Assembly: GCA_002479405.1 (NCBI GenBank)
Contig: DLMX01000081.1
Location: 33,729-42,024 of the forward strand
DNA from: Methylophilaceae bacterium UBA7525
GTDB taxonomy: Bacteria > Pseudomonadota > Gammaproteobacteria > Burkholderiales > Methylophilaceae
Reading direction: 5' to 3'
DNA: 8,296 bases
The position numbers were made by a program, and so were the translations under genes. Positions 1 to 6,744 of this stretch are shown here, piece by piece. The notes under the pieces were generated by a model, which did not search any database, was not told the origin of the DNA, and saw only the letters and a list, made by a program, of their open reading frames with translations. Each line of letters opens with the position of its first letter. Within the stretch, counting starts at the first letter, position 1.

Positions 1-81
1 ACACGTGATGCACGTGAAGTTGAGCGTAAGAAAGTCGGCTTCCGCAAGGCACGTCGTCGTAAACAGTTCTCCAAGCGCTAA
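1..81 (+). CDS. rpsI: 30S ribosomal protein S9, C-terminal end (partial)
   Basis: The first 26 codons in frame 1 read as a very basic tail ending KARRRKQFSKR, followed by TAA at 79-81. This matches the conserved C-terminus of ribosomal protein S9 (uS9). In the family this tail reaches into the ribosomal P site and contacts the anticodon region of the bound tRNA. The rest of the gene lies left of the window, and rplM (L13) is expected further upstream because rplM-rpsI is a near-universal pair. A strong terminator begins 14 bases after the stop, so the ribosomal unit ends here and argC is transcribed separately. Confidence 0.95.
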   Translation, partial: TRDAREVERKKVGFRKARRRKQFSKR

Positions 82-95
82 GCGCAGGGGTGTGG

Positions 96-122
96 AAAAA
101 GCCGCTATTTGCGGCTTTTTTT
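96..122 (+). terminator. Rho-independent terminator after rpsI
   Basis: A perfect inverted repeat has GCCGC (101-105) and GCGGC (111-115) around a 5-base TATTT loop. Five A residues precede the stem and a run of seven T follows it (116-122), so the stem can extend by A-U pairs. This is a textbook intrinsic terminator for the rplM-rpsI transcript. Confidence 0.93.
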
Positions 123-171
123 ATTTCTGTAGTGACTTGGGTAGGCGTTTTTATGTAATGGCGAGGTTTTT

Positions 172-180
172 TGTTACTAT
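172..180 (+). promoter_or_regulatory. Candidate extended -10 promoter for argC
   Basis: The bases TGTTACTAT form an extended -10 element: TG, one base, then TACTAT, which matches TATAAT at four of six positions. No good -35 hexamer lies 16-18 bp upstream, which is compatible with an extended -10 promoter but leaves the call weak. The start point would be near 187, just before argC. A promoter is expected somewhere in 123-201 because a strong terminator precedes this gap. Confidence 0.35.
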
Positions 181-225
181 CTAGTTCCTGTTCATCCAGA
201 GATGGAAGTCACGATCAAATACAAC

Positions 226-1269
226 ATGGCACAAGTCAGAAAAATCAAGATAGGTATTGTGGGTGGTACCGGTTATACCGGTGTTGAGTTGTTGCGCCTG
301 CTTGCGATTCATCCCAATGCAGAGTTGACGGCCATTACCTCGCGTGGCGAGGCCGGCATGCAGGTCGCAGACATGTTCCCCAATTTGCGTGGTTATATCG
401 ATCTGACTTTTGTTGATCCGGCCGTAGCCGATTTGGGGCAATGTGATGTGGTGTTTTTCGCTACCCCGAACGGGATTGCCATGCAACAGACCCGCGCCTT
501 GCTGGAAAAAGGCGTGCGCGTCATCGACTTGGCCGCTGATTTCCGTATCAAGGATATAGCCACTTGGGAAAAGTGGTATGGAATGACCCATGCCTGCCCC
601 GAACTGGTCGCAGAGGCCGTGTATGGCTTGCCGGAACTGAATCGTGAACAGATACTGAATGCCCGGCTGATTGCCAACCCCGGCTGTTACCCAACCGCTG
701 TGCAGCTGGGTTTCATGCCCTTGTTGAAAGCCGGCGTGGTCGATACGCAACATCTGATTGCGGATGCCAAGTCCGGCGTCAGTGGTGCAGGCAGAAAAGC
801 GGAAGTTCATAGCCTGTTTGCCGAAACCAGCGATAATTTCAAGGCCTACGGTGTTGCCGGTCACCGGCATTTGCCCGAAATTTCCCAAGGACTGGGCATG
901 ATGAGTGATCAACAGATCGGTCTGACTTTCGTGCCGCATCTTACACCACTGATCCGTGGTATTCATGCGACCTTGTATGCCAGGTTGACGGCAAGCTGTG
1001 ATCTGCAGCAGCTGTTTGAAACGGTTTATGAAAATGAACGTTTCGTCGATGTACTGCCGGCAGGTTCACATCCGGAAACACGTTCCGTGCGTGCTTCCAA
1101 CCAGTGTCGGATCTCCGTACATCAGCCACAAGGTGGCGATACGGTCGTTGTGTTGTCCGTGATTGATAACTTGGTCAAAGGCGCAGCAGGCCAGGCGATA
1201 CAGAACATGAATATCATGTTTGATTTGCCAGAACATACCGGACTGGAGGTGGTCCCACTCCTGCCGTGA
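226..1269 (+). CDS. argC: N-acetyl-gamma-glutamyl-phosphate reductase
   Basis: ArgC carries out the third step of arginine synthesis in the cytoplasm: NADPH-dependent reduction of N-acetyl-glutamyl phosphate to the semialdehyde. The 347-residue product is close to the usual family length of about 345. The NAD(P)-binding loop GGTGYTG is at residues 13-19. The catalytic cysteine is Cys154 in NPGCYPTA, followed by KSGVSGAGRK and the conserved HRHLPEI (His213 and His215). An in-frame ATG at 202 would add eight residues. Neither start has a clear Shine-Dalgarno sequence. I chose 226 because family members begin only a few residues before the IGIVGG strand. The gene is followed after 21 bp by the coiled-coil protein gene and is probably co-transcribed with it. 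A long antisense frame opposite it is a shadow. Confidence 0.96.
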   Translation: MAQVRKIKIGIVGGTGYTGVELLRLLAIHPNAELTAITSRGEAGMQVADMFPNLRGYIDLTFVDPAVADLGQCDVVFFATPNGIAMQQTRALLEKGVRVIDLAADFRIKDIATWEKWYGMTHACPELVAEAVYGLPELNREQILNARLIANPGCYPTAVQLGFMPLLKAGVVDTQHLIADAKSGVSGAGRKAEVHSLFAETSDNFKAYGVAGHRHLPEISQGLGMMSDQQIGLTFVPHLTPLIRGIHATLYARLTASCDLQQLFETVYENERFVDVLPAGSHPETRSVRASNQCRISVHQPQGGDTVVVLSVIDNLVKGAAGQAIQNMNIMFDLPEHTGLEVVPLLP

Positions 1270-1282
1270 CGCCAGGAGTGCC

Positions 1283-1294
1283 ATGCGCTTATGA
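1283..1294 (+). other. Possible three-codon leader ORF (MRL) overlapping the next start
   Basis: The bases ATG CGC TTA TGA form a minimal reading frame whose stop overlaps the ATG at 1291 in the arrangement ATGA. The AGGAG ribosome site at 1274-1278 is only 4 bases from this first ATG but 12 from the ATG of the long gene. The spacing could allow initiation at the mini-frame and re-initiation at 1291. It may equally be chance. Confidence 0.25.
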
Positions 1295-2001
1295 GACGAG
1301 TTTCACGACGGTTGCGGGGGCACTTCGGCGCTACAGCAAAGCGGATGACCGTGCGTTCAAAGCAGCCGTGGTACTGGCAATGGTTTGTCGCACTGCTTTT
1401 GATATTGTTCGGTTATATGGTCGGCTATTGGCAATTCACCGGCGGCGATTATATCGGCCTGATTCAGAGCGTAAACAGCTTGCTCCGGGATAATCAGCAA
1501 TTGGAAGCCCGGACAGTTTATCGCGAACGCCAATTGCAGGTAGAGCGTGCAGCGCAACAGAGCCTGGCGGATGAACTGGCGGCATTGCAGGATGAAAACA
1601 TGGAGCTGAAGGGTGAGGTGGCTTTTTATCGGGGCATACTCAATGAAAGCTCTGCTACCGGCGAATTGAAACTCCATAGTTTCAAGATCAACAAAGGTAA
1701 ATTGCCGGATCAATACGAGTATCATGTTCTGCTCATACAGTCAGGCAGGCATGAGCGTGCAGTTCAGGGCAACCTGGAATTCGGGCTGGTAGCCCTGCAG
1801 AATGGCGAAGAAGTCTCATTGCCATTGATGGATGGGATAGTTGCGATTGCGCCGGTCAAGGTGAACTTCAAGTATTATCAGCGCATAGACGGGAGTTTCG
1901 TGCTTCCTCCTGATGTCAGCAAGCCGTCTGTTACACTCGCTTTGACCGAGAAAGGTCAGAAAGAACCTAAAATAAGACAAAAGCTTGATTTGCCAAAATG
2001 A
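1291..2001 (+). CDS. Uncharacterised inner-membrane coiled-coil protein (DUF6776-like)
   Basis: The product has 236 residues and no assigned function. From the sequence I see a basic, cytoplasmic-type N-terminus (residues 1-26, many Arg and Lys), one transmembrane helix at about 28-48, and a long heptad-like helix at about 55-118 rich in Gln, Glu, Leu and Arg. A C-terminal domain of likely beta character follows (about 123-236), ending in a charged Lys/Glu-rich tail. By the positive-inside rule the coiled coil and C-terminal domain should be periplasmic. I recall this type from betaproteobacterial argC-bactofilin loci, where it is annotated as DUF6776; this is from memory, unchecked. The shape resembles MreC or PilO, but I see no specific motif of either. 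An AGGAG ribosome site lies 12 bases before this ATG, which is long. An alternative in-frame ATG at 1345 would remove 18 basic residues. The bactofilin gene starts 22 bp downstream. Confidence 0.85.
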   Translation: MRRVSRRLRGHFGATAKRMTVRSKQPWYWQWFVALLLILFGYMVGYWQFTGGDYIGLIQSVNSLLRDNQQLEARTVYRERQLQVERAAQQSLADELAALQDENMELKGEVAFYRGILNESSATGELKLHSFKINKGKLPDQYEYHVLLIQSGRHERAVQGNLEFGLVALQNGEEVSLPLMDGIVAIAPVKVNFKYYQRIDGSFVLPPDVSKPSVTLALTEKGQKEPKIRQKLDLPK

Positions 2002-2023
2002 GGCCTCATATTAAAGGGAAAAC

Positions 2024-2428
2024 ATGTTTTCAAAAAATCGGAACAAGGCACCCAGCCGTATAGATACACTGGTTGGCGCAGATACACGGATTGACGGCGA
2101 TATTCATTTTACCGGCGGTTTGCGGGTGGATGGCAGTATCCGGGGTAATGTGACCGAATCAGAGACGCCGAGTACGTTGGTGTTGAGTGAAAATGGCCGG
2201 ATTGAGGGTGCCATTACTGTTTCGCAAGTGGTCATCAATGGCACGGTGACAGGTCCTGTCCATGCGCTGCAATTTATCGAGTTGCAGGCCAAATCCCGCA
2301 TAACGGGCGATGTCAGTTACAAGTCGCTGGAAATGCATACCGGCGCGGTGGTGGAAGGCAAGCTGGTCTATCTTGGCGATAATGCAAAGGTGTCTGGCGC
2401 AGATCCTTTGCTGGCTGTCGAGGATTAA
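2024..2428 (+). CDS. Bactofilin family protein (polymer-forming cytoskeletal scaffold)
   Basis: The 134-residue product is a compact bactofilin (DUF583/CcmA type). A short polar N-terminus (MFSKNRNK) precedes a core at about residues 13-122. The core has repeated short beta strands with glycine turns, such as IDGDIHF, LRVDGSIRG, GRIEGAI and VINGTVTG, as expected for the right-handed beta-helix. Bactofilins self-assemble without nucleotide into filaments, often on the inner membrane through the N-terminus, and position wall enzymes or other partners. AAAGGGA at 2013-2019, 4 bases before the ATG, is a clear ribosome site. The gene lies 22 bp after the membrane coiled-coil gene, which suggests a functional pair. 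An M23 peptidase, a common bactofilin partner, is encoded about 3 kb away. The exact role in this organism is not shown by the sequence. Confidence 0.93.
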   Translation: MFSKNRNKAPSRIDTLVGADTRIDGDIHFTGGLRVDGSIRGNVTESETPSTLVLSENGRIEGAITVSQVVINGTVTGPVHALQFIELQAKSRITGDVSYKSLEMHTGAVVEGKLVYLGDNAKVSGADPLLAVED

Positions 2429-2434
2429 CAGAAA

Positions 2435-2464
2435 TTGACCGACTGGCATTGCTGGTTGGATAAT
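2435..2464 (+). promoter_or_regulatory. Sigma-70 promoter for erpA
   Basis: A -35 TTGACC (2435-2440) and a -10 GATAAT (2459-2464) each match consensus at five of six positions and are 18 bp apart. Transcription would start near 2471, giving a leader of about 20 bases before the erpA ATG. This suggests that erpA can be expressed independently of the argC unit. An imperfect palindrome fills the spacer (separate entry). Confidence 0.6.
2439..2459. repeat. Imperfect palindrome in the spacer of the erpA promoter
   Basis: Nine bases on each side of an ATT centre (2448-2450) show dyad symmetry. Six of the nine positions are exact complements: CC, AC and GC on the left with GC, GT and GG on the right. 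The other three are G/T pairs. As DNA it could be a repressor site between -35 and -10. In a read-through transcript it would form a hairpin with three G-U pairs. No T run follows, so it is not an intrinsic terminator. It does not obviously match the IscR site consensus that I remember. Confidence 0.4.
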
Positions 2465-2480
2465 GAATCATCAAGGAATC

Positions 2481-2486
2481 AAGGAG
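2481..2486 (+). promoter_or_regulatory. Ribosome binding site that fixes the erpA start
   Basis: AAGGAG lies 5 bases before the ATG at 2492. The same frame is open back to a TTG at 2435, but that start has no ribosome site and would add 19 non-conserved residues, so 2492 is the real start. Confidence 0.88.
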
Positions 2487-2491
2487 TCATC

Positions 2492-2842
2492 ATGAGCACA
2501 GAAACAGAAATGCCAAGCCCGTTGGTCTTTACAGAGAACGCGGCACAAAAAGTGAAAGAACTGATTGATGAAGAGGGTACGCCTGATCTGAAGCTGCGGG
2601 TCTTTGTCAGCGGTGGCGGCTGCTCCGGCTTTCAATATGGGTTTACCTTTGAAGAAGAAGTGAACGAGGATGATACTCAGGTTGAGCGTAATGGCGTCAG
2701 TCTGCTGATTGACCCCATGAGCCTCCAGTACCTGATGGGTGCGGAGATTGATTATCAGGATAGCTTGCAGGGCTCGCAGTTCGTAATCCGCAATCCGAAT
2801 GCTACGAGCACTTGCGGTTGCGGCTCCTCCTTCTCTGCTTGA
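2492..2842 (+). CDS. erpA: Iron-sulfur cluster insertion protein ErpA (A-type carrier)
   Basis: ErpA takes up an Fe-S cluster, generally [4Fe-4S] or [2Fe-2S], from the assembly scaffold and delivers it to apo-enzymes in the cytoplasm. In E. coli these include IspG and IspH and respiratory enzymes. The 116-residue product matches the usual family length. The three cluster ligands are all present: Cys44 in GGGCSGF, and Cys108 and Cys110 in the C-terminal CGCG. The LxFVSGGGCSGFQYGF block and the DPMSLQYLMGAEIDY block favour ErpA over the relatives IscA and SufA, and no isc or suf genes are adjacent. It has its own promoter and a strong ribosome site, and ends 15 bases before a bidirectional terminator. 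Confidence 0.95.
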   Translation: MSTETEMPSPLVFTENAAQKVKELIDEEGTPDLKLRVFVSGGGCSGFQYGFTFEEEVNEDDTQVERNGVSLLIDPMSLQYLMGAEIDYQDSLQGSQFVIRNPNATSTCGCGSSFSA

Positions 2843-2857
2843 GGGCGATATCAAAGC

Positions 2858-2881
2858 AAAAAGGGGCTTAGGCCCCTTTTT
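2858..2881. terminator. Bidirectional terminator between erpA and gltA
   Basis: A perfect stem of GGGGC (2863-2867) and GCCCC (2872-2876) encloses a TTAG loop, with five A residues on the left and five T residues on the right. The element has a T run after the stem on both strands. It can therefore stop erpA on the + strand and gltA on the - strand (gltA ends at 2931, about 50 bp away). Confidence 0.92.
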
Positions 2882-2930
2882 GTTTGTCTCTCAGCTATGG
2901 TTTGATCATTCCTGCCAATTTATTTACCGG

Positions 2931-4223
2931 CTAGCGCTTGTCGATAGGTACAAAGTCGCGCCGGACGGACCCGGTGTAGAGTTGGCGCGGCCTGCCGATC
3001 CTCGATTCGCTGTCTGAGATCATCTCATTCCACTGGGCAACCCAGCCTGCGGTTCTGGCCATGGCAAAAATTGCAGTGAACATGGAATTGGGAATGCCCA
3101 TTGCTCGCATGACGATGCCGGAATAGAAATCGACATTGGGATAGAGCTTCCTGCTGACGAAGTATTCGTCTTCCAGTGCGATCTGTTCCAGCTTGATGGC
3201 CAGTTTGAACATGGGGTCATTGTGCAGACCCAGTTCGTCGAGTACCTGGTGACAGGTTTGACGCATGATGGCGGCACGCGGATCCATGTTTTTGTATACG
3301 CGATGGCCAAATCCCATGAGGCGGAAGGAGTCAGACTTGTCCTTGGCCCGATTGATGTATTCGCCAATGCGACTGACGTCACCAATCTCTTCCAGCATCT
3401 TCAGCGTCGCTTCATTGGCACCGCCATGCGCCGGGCCCCACAGCGATGCAATGCCGGAAGCCACGCAGGCGTAAGGATTGGCACCGCTCGAGCCGGCAAG
3501 CCGCACCGTAGAGGTCGATGCGTTCTGCTCATGGTCGGCGTGCAGAATCAGGATACGATCAAAGGCCTTGGCCAGTATCGAATTGGGTTTGTATTCCTCG
3601 CAGGGCGTGGCAAACATCATGTGCATGAAGTTTTCCGCAAAATTGAACTTGTTTTGCGGATACATGAAAGGCTCGCCGATATTGTATTTATAGCTCCAGG
3701 CAGCAATGGTCGGTACCTTGGCCAATAGTCTGCAGGCGGATACTTCGCGGTTTTTGGCATCATGAATATCGAGTGAGTCATGATAAAAGGCCGACATGGA
3801 GCCTACAACGCCGACCATGACCGCCATCGGATGGGCGTCGCGCCGGAATCCACGGAAGATGTTGGTGAGCTGATCGTGCACCATGGTGTGCTGGGTAATC
3901 TTGTCGGTGAACTGCTGCTTTTCTTCCGCAGTAGGCAACTCCCCATACATCAGCAGATAGGAAACCTCGAGGAAATCGCAATGATTGGCCAATTGTTCGA
4001 TTGGATAGCCACGGTAATAGAGCAGGCCCTCGTCCCCGTCGATATAGGTGATTTCGGAATGACAGGATGCGGTCGACAGAAAGCCCGGATCGTATGTGAA
4101 CACGCCATGTTTGCCCAGATTACGGATATCAATGACATCCGGCCCCAGATTACCAGCGAGCATGGGCAATTCGATGGGCGGTGCCCCATTATCAAATGTC
4201 AGTGTAACTTTTGTAGGTTTCAT
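2931..4223 (-). CDS. gltA: Citrate synthase (type II, hexameric)
   Basis: This enzyme condenses oxaloacetate with acetyl-CoA to citrate, the entry step of the TCA cycle. The 430-residue product has the usual length of the Gram-negative type II enzyme. The three catalytic residues are in their conserved contexts: His266 in WGPAHGGANEA, His307 in GFGHRVYKNMDPR and Asp365 in NVDFYSG. The segment DRILILHADHEQNASTSTVR is also characteristic. Cys208 in ATPCEEY appears to match the E. coli cysteine at the NADH inhibition site, so NADH control is possible (inference). I chose the ATG at 4223. A TTG 12 bases upstream is also open, and neither has a strong ribosome site. The gene follows anmK after 38 bp on the same strand. 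I see no clear promoter in the gap, so either read-through or a promoter inside anmK is likely. No sdh or other TCA gene is nearby. Confidence 0.97.
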   Translation of the reverse strand: MKPTKVTLTFDNGAPPIELPMLAGNLGPDVIDIRNLGKHGVFTYDPGFLSTASCHSEITYIDGDEGLLYYRGYPIEQLANHCDFLEVSYLLMYGELPTAEEKQQFTDKITQHTMVHDQLTNIFRGFRRDAHPMAVMVGVVGSMSAFYHDSLDIHDAKNREVSACRLLAKVPTIAAWSYKYNIGEPFMYPQNKFNFAENFMHMMFATPCEEYKPNSILAKAFDRILILHADHEQNASTSTVRLAGSSGANPYACVASGIASLWGPAHGGANEATLKMLEEIGDVSRIGEYINRAKDKSDSFRLMGFGHRVYKNMDPRAAIMRQTCHQVLDELGLHNDPMFKLAIKLEQIALEDEYFVSRKLYPNVDFYSGIVMRAMGIPNSMFTAIFAMARTAGWVAQWNEMISDSESRIGRPRQLYTGSVRRDFVPIDKR

Positions 4224-4261
4224 AAGCGTTTTCAATCAATTTCAAATTGGTGGGGTGCAGA

Positions 4262-5359
4262 TTAACAAGGGTAAATCGCACCCAGAATTCTTGGGCCTTT
4301 GGCCCCGGTCACCGCAGGCAGGTTGCCCGGTCTGTGTAGCAGGCATTGCTGTGCCAACCAGGCAAAGGCGGCACTCTCAACGTGATTCACGTTAATGCCC
4401 AGTTCGTCAGAAAGCGCAATTTTCACAGGCTGAAGCAAATCACGCAAGCGTGAGACCAATGTTCTGTTATAGGCGCCACCGCCACAGATATATATTTCTT
4501 CCGCATCGACGCAATATCGCCGAACGGCATTGGCGATGGTTTGTGCTGTCAGTTCCAGCAATGTGCGCTGGATGTCAGCATCTGTGAAGTTCGGGCTGAT
4601 TTGATTCATCAGCCAGGCAAGACTGAACAGGTCTCTGCCGGTACTTTTGGGCGGGCTCAGTGCAAAAAACGGTTCGGCCAGCAGTTTCTGCAACAGAGGC
4701 TCAATCACCTTGCCTTCTCCAGCCCATAGGCCGTCCTGATCATAAGCCTGGCCCTTGACTCTTTCTATCCATGCATCCATCAGCATGTTGCCAGGGCCGG
4801 AGTCGAAGCCGGACACTGGATGACCGTTAACCGGCAGGCTGGTCAGATTGGCAATGCCGCCAATATTGATTACGACACGATGGATGGAAGCATGCTGAAA
4901 TACTGCTTGATGGAAAGCAGGAACCAGCGGAGCCCCTTGCCCCCCTGCAGCGATATCGCGGCTGCGGAAATCGGCAACTACGGTAATTCCTGTCAACTCT
5001 GCCAACAGGGCGGGATTGCCAATCTGCAGGGTAAAACCGATTTCCGGCCTGTGTCGAATGGTCTGACCGTGGCAGCCTATGGCTTGGATGGCGGTGTTTC
5101 TGATGCCAGCCTTTGCCAGCAATTGCAAAACGGTATCGGCATACAAGTGTGACAGCGTATTGGCAGCAATGGCGGCACGTTCCAGTTCATTGTTGCCATC
5201 GTGATGCAAATCCAGTAGCTGTTGACGGATTTCGCGGTTGAATGCGCTGAAGTGCGAATGGCTTACGCGGCAACCGTGTGCACCAGTTTCAAGTAGTACG
5301 GCATCCACTCCATCAAGGCTTGTGCCGGACATCAAGCCTATAAATAGAGCGTCATCCAC
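4262..5359 (-). CDS. anmK: Anhydro-N-acetylmuramic acid kinase
   Basis: AnmK converts 1,6-anhydro-MurNAc from wall turnover into MurNAc-6-phosphate, using ATP and opening the anhydro ring. This returns the sugar to metabolism. The 365-residue product is of normal length. The ATP-binding start LMSGTSLDGVD is at residues 9-19. The motif GFDSGPGNMLMDAW is at about 184-197, with Asp186 as the likely catalytic base by match to E. coli Asp182. A third conserved block reads EIYICGGGAYN. The start is GTG: no in-frame ATG precedes the conserved block, and the ribosome site is weak (GAG some 7 bases upstream). It lies 35 bp after the M23 peptidase gene and 38 bp before gltA, all on the - strand. Pairing with a wall hydrolase fits peptidoglycan recycling. 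Confidence 0.95.
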   Translation of the reverse strand: MDDALFIGLMSGTSLDGVDAVLLETGAHGCRVSHSHFSAFNREIRQQLLDLHHDGNNELERAAIAANTLSHLYADTVLQLLAKAGIRNTAIQAIGCHGQTIRHRPEIGFTLQIGNPALLAELTGITVVADFRSRDIAAGGQGAPLVPAFHQAVFQHASIHRVVINIGGIANLTSLPVNGHPVSGFDSGPGNMLMDAWIERVKGQAYDQDGLWAGEGKVIEPLLQKLLAEPFFALSPPKSTGRDLFSLAWLMNQISPNFTDADIQRTLLELTAQTIANAVRRYCVDAEEIYICGGGAYNRTLVSRLRDLLQPVKIALSDELGINVNHVESAAFAWLAQQCLLHRPGNLPAVTGAKGPRILGAIYPC

Positions 5360-5394
5360 AATTTGCTCAGCAAAAAGCTGCGGTCTGAAATCCG

Positions 5395-6744
5395 TTACTC
5401 AATTGATGCGACACGGCTTGCACCCAGCAGAGCGAGTTGCGCAACCAGCGGGGTGCTGCGGGCAAAAAAGTCTGCCCGGTATTTTGGTGCAATTGAAGCT
5501 GCAGTCGGCAGGGCGACCTTCATCGGGTCGACATGTCGGCCATTGACCAGCAATTCATAATGCAGATGCGGGCCGGTGGCCAGGCCGGTCATGCCGACAT
5601 TACCGATAATCTGGCCTTGCGACACTCTTTGTCCCTTGCGCAAGCCGGGAGCGAAGCTGGAAAGATGACCGTAAAGCGTACTCATGTTGTTCTGGTGTTT
5701 CAGAATGATGACATTGCCATAGCCGCCTTTCACTCCCACGAAGCTGACGACCCCATCAGATGAGGCCTTGATTCGAGTGCCTGTAGGCGCAGCAAAATCG
5801 ACACCTTTGTGAGCACGCATTTTTTGCAGTACAGGGTGGAAGCGACCCATGCTGAAGCCGGAACTGATGCGGGAAAACTCAAGTGGTGAACGCAGGAAGG
5901 ATTTATGCAGGCTTTTGCCTTCTGGTGTGAAGTAGTTCACCTGACCTTCCGGGTTGCGGTAGATGATGGCGCGATGCGTTTTACCCTGGTTGGTGAATTC
6001 GGCTGCCAGTACCAGTCCGCTCTTGATCAGCTGGCCACCGCGGTATTGTGATTCGTAGACAACGTTGAAATGGTCGCCTTTGCGCAAGTCGGTATGAAAA
6101 TCGATTTCACTGGAGAAAATCTCGGCCATCTGAATTGCGATCTGGTCCGGGATGTTGGCAGCATCGGTTGCCGCGAAGAGTGAACTGGAGATTTCCGCGG
6201 ATTTCAGAGTCGGTAGTGTTTCCAGTGCGGTATCGGTTTTGTATGCGTGATAACCGTCAGCGATGCGTTCGACAATCAGGGTATTGGCGGTATCGATTTC
6301 ATATTCCAGCTGGATCAGTTCGCCCAGTGTGTTGGTTTCAGCCTGAATGCTACGGCCGGGCCTGAGCTGGCTGGATAGAGGCGAGGCGTCGGGATGCGAA
6401 CGCAAGAATGTGATGGCATCCTGATTGTTGATGTTCAATCGATTCAGTACGCTAGCCAGCGTATCATCGCGTCTTACCTGTTCGATTTGCCAAAAGGACT
6501 CAGATACAAACCCTTCTTCGGTTTGCAGGGCCAGCAGTTCAGTCGGGAAGGTTTGGGGAAGCGTGATCTCTTCGATGATAGTCGAGATTTCTATATCTTC
6601 TATTGCGGTTTGTGGCGCAATAGCGAAAGCTGCATATATGCCAAATAACGGCAGACTTGAAAGCGCGAGCAGCCAGCGCAATGTCAGCTTGCGTTCTTTC
6701 AAATTGAGTTTTTGCGCTAAGATATTGGTTTTGCTTATAAGCAT
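5395..6744 (-). CDS. M23 family metallopeptidase (MepM-like murein endopeptidase)
   Basis: The product is probably a membrane-anchored, zinc-dependent peptidoglycan endopeptidase in the periplasm. Enzymes of this architecture (MepM, ShyA, Csd3) cut stem-peptide cross-links during cell growth. The 449 residues show a basic N-terminus and a hydrophobic anchor at about 23-42. An OapA/LysM-like domain follows at about 85-150, with a DDTLASVL start. The Csd3-type middle domain is at about 190-285, and the LytM domain at about 290-415. The zinc ligands are His312 and Asp316 (HKGVDFA) and His395 in GPHLHYEL; His360 and His393 complete the active site. All are present, so it should be active. I chose the ATG at 6744 over a TTG two codons upstream. 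A LAGC-type lipobox is absent. Neighbours are anmK downstream and tyrS divergent. Confidence 0.93.
   Translation of the reverse strand: MLISKTNILAQKLNLKERKLTLRWLLALSSLPLFGIYAAFAIAPQTAIEDIEISTIIEEITLPQTFPTELLALQTEEGFVSESFWQIEQVRRDDTLASVLNRLNINNQDAITFLRSHPDASPLSSQLRPGRSIQAETNTLGELIQLEYEIDTANTLIVERIADGYHAYKTDTALETLPTLKSAEISSSLFAATDAANIPDQIAIQMAEIFSSEIDFHTDLRKGDHFNVVYESQYRGGQLIKSGLVLAAEFTNQGKTHRAIIYRNPEGQVNYFTPEGKSLHKSFLRSPLEFSRISSGFSMGRFHPVLQKMRAHKGVDFAAPTGTRIKASSDGVVSFVGVKGGYGNVIILKHQNNMSTLYGHLSSFAPGLRKGQRVSQGQIIGNVGMTGLATGPHLHYELLVNGRHVDPMKVALPTAASIAPKYRADFFARSTPLVAQLALLGASRVASIE

Noticed and set aside
181..966. 261-codon open frame on the - strand opposite argC
   Set aside because: It is fully antisense to a clear argC. 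The translation is rich in His, Gln and Gly with no recognisable domain, as expected for the mirror of a codon-biased gene.
1266..1493. 75-codon + frame overlapping the start of the coiled-coil gene
   Set aside because: It is out of frame with the longer gene, has no recognisable domain, and starts inside the argC stop region. The 1291 frame with membrane helix and coiled coil is the better reading.
3222..3728. 168-codon and 161-codon (3780-4265) frames on the + strand opposite gltA
   Set aside because: Both are antisense shadows of citrate synthase. No family is recognisable, and the strong gltA motifs are on the other strand.
4293..4305. GGGCC-TTT-GGCCC hairpin near the end of anmK
   Set aside because: It lies within the coding sequence and no T run follows it on either strand, so it is not a terminator.
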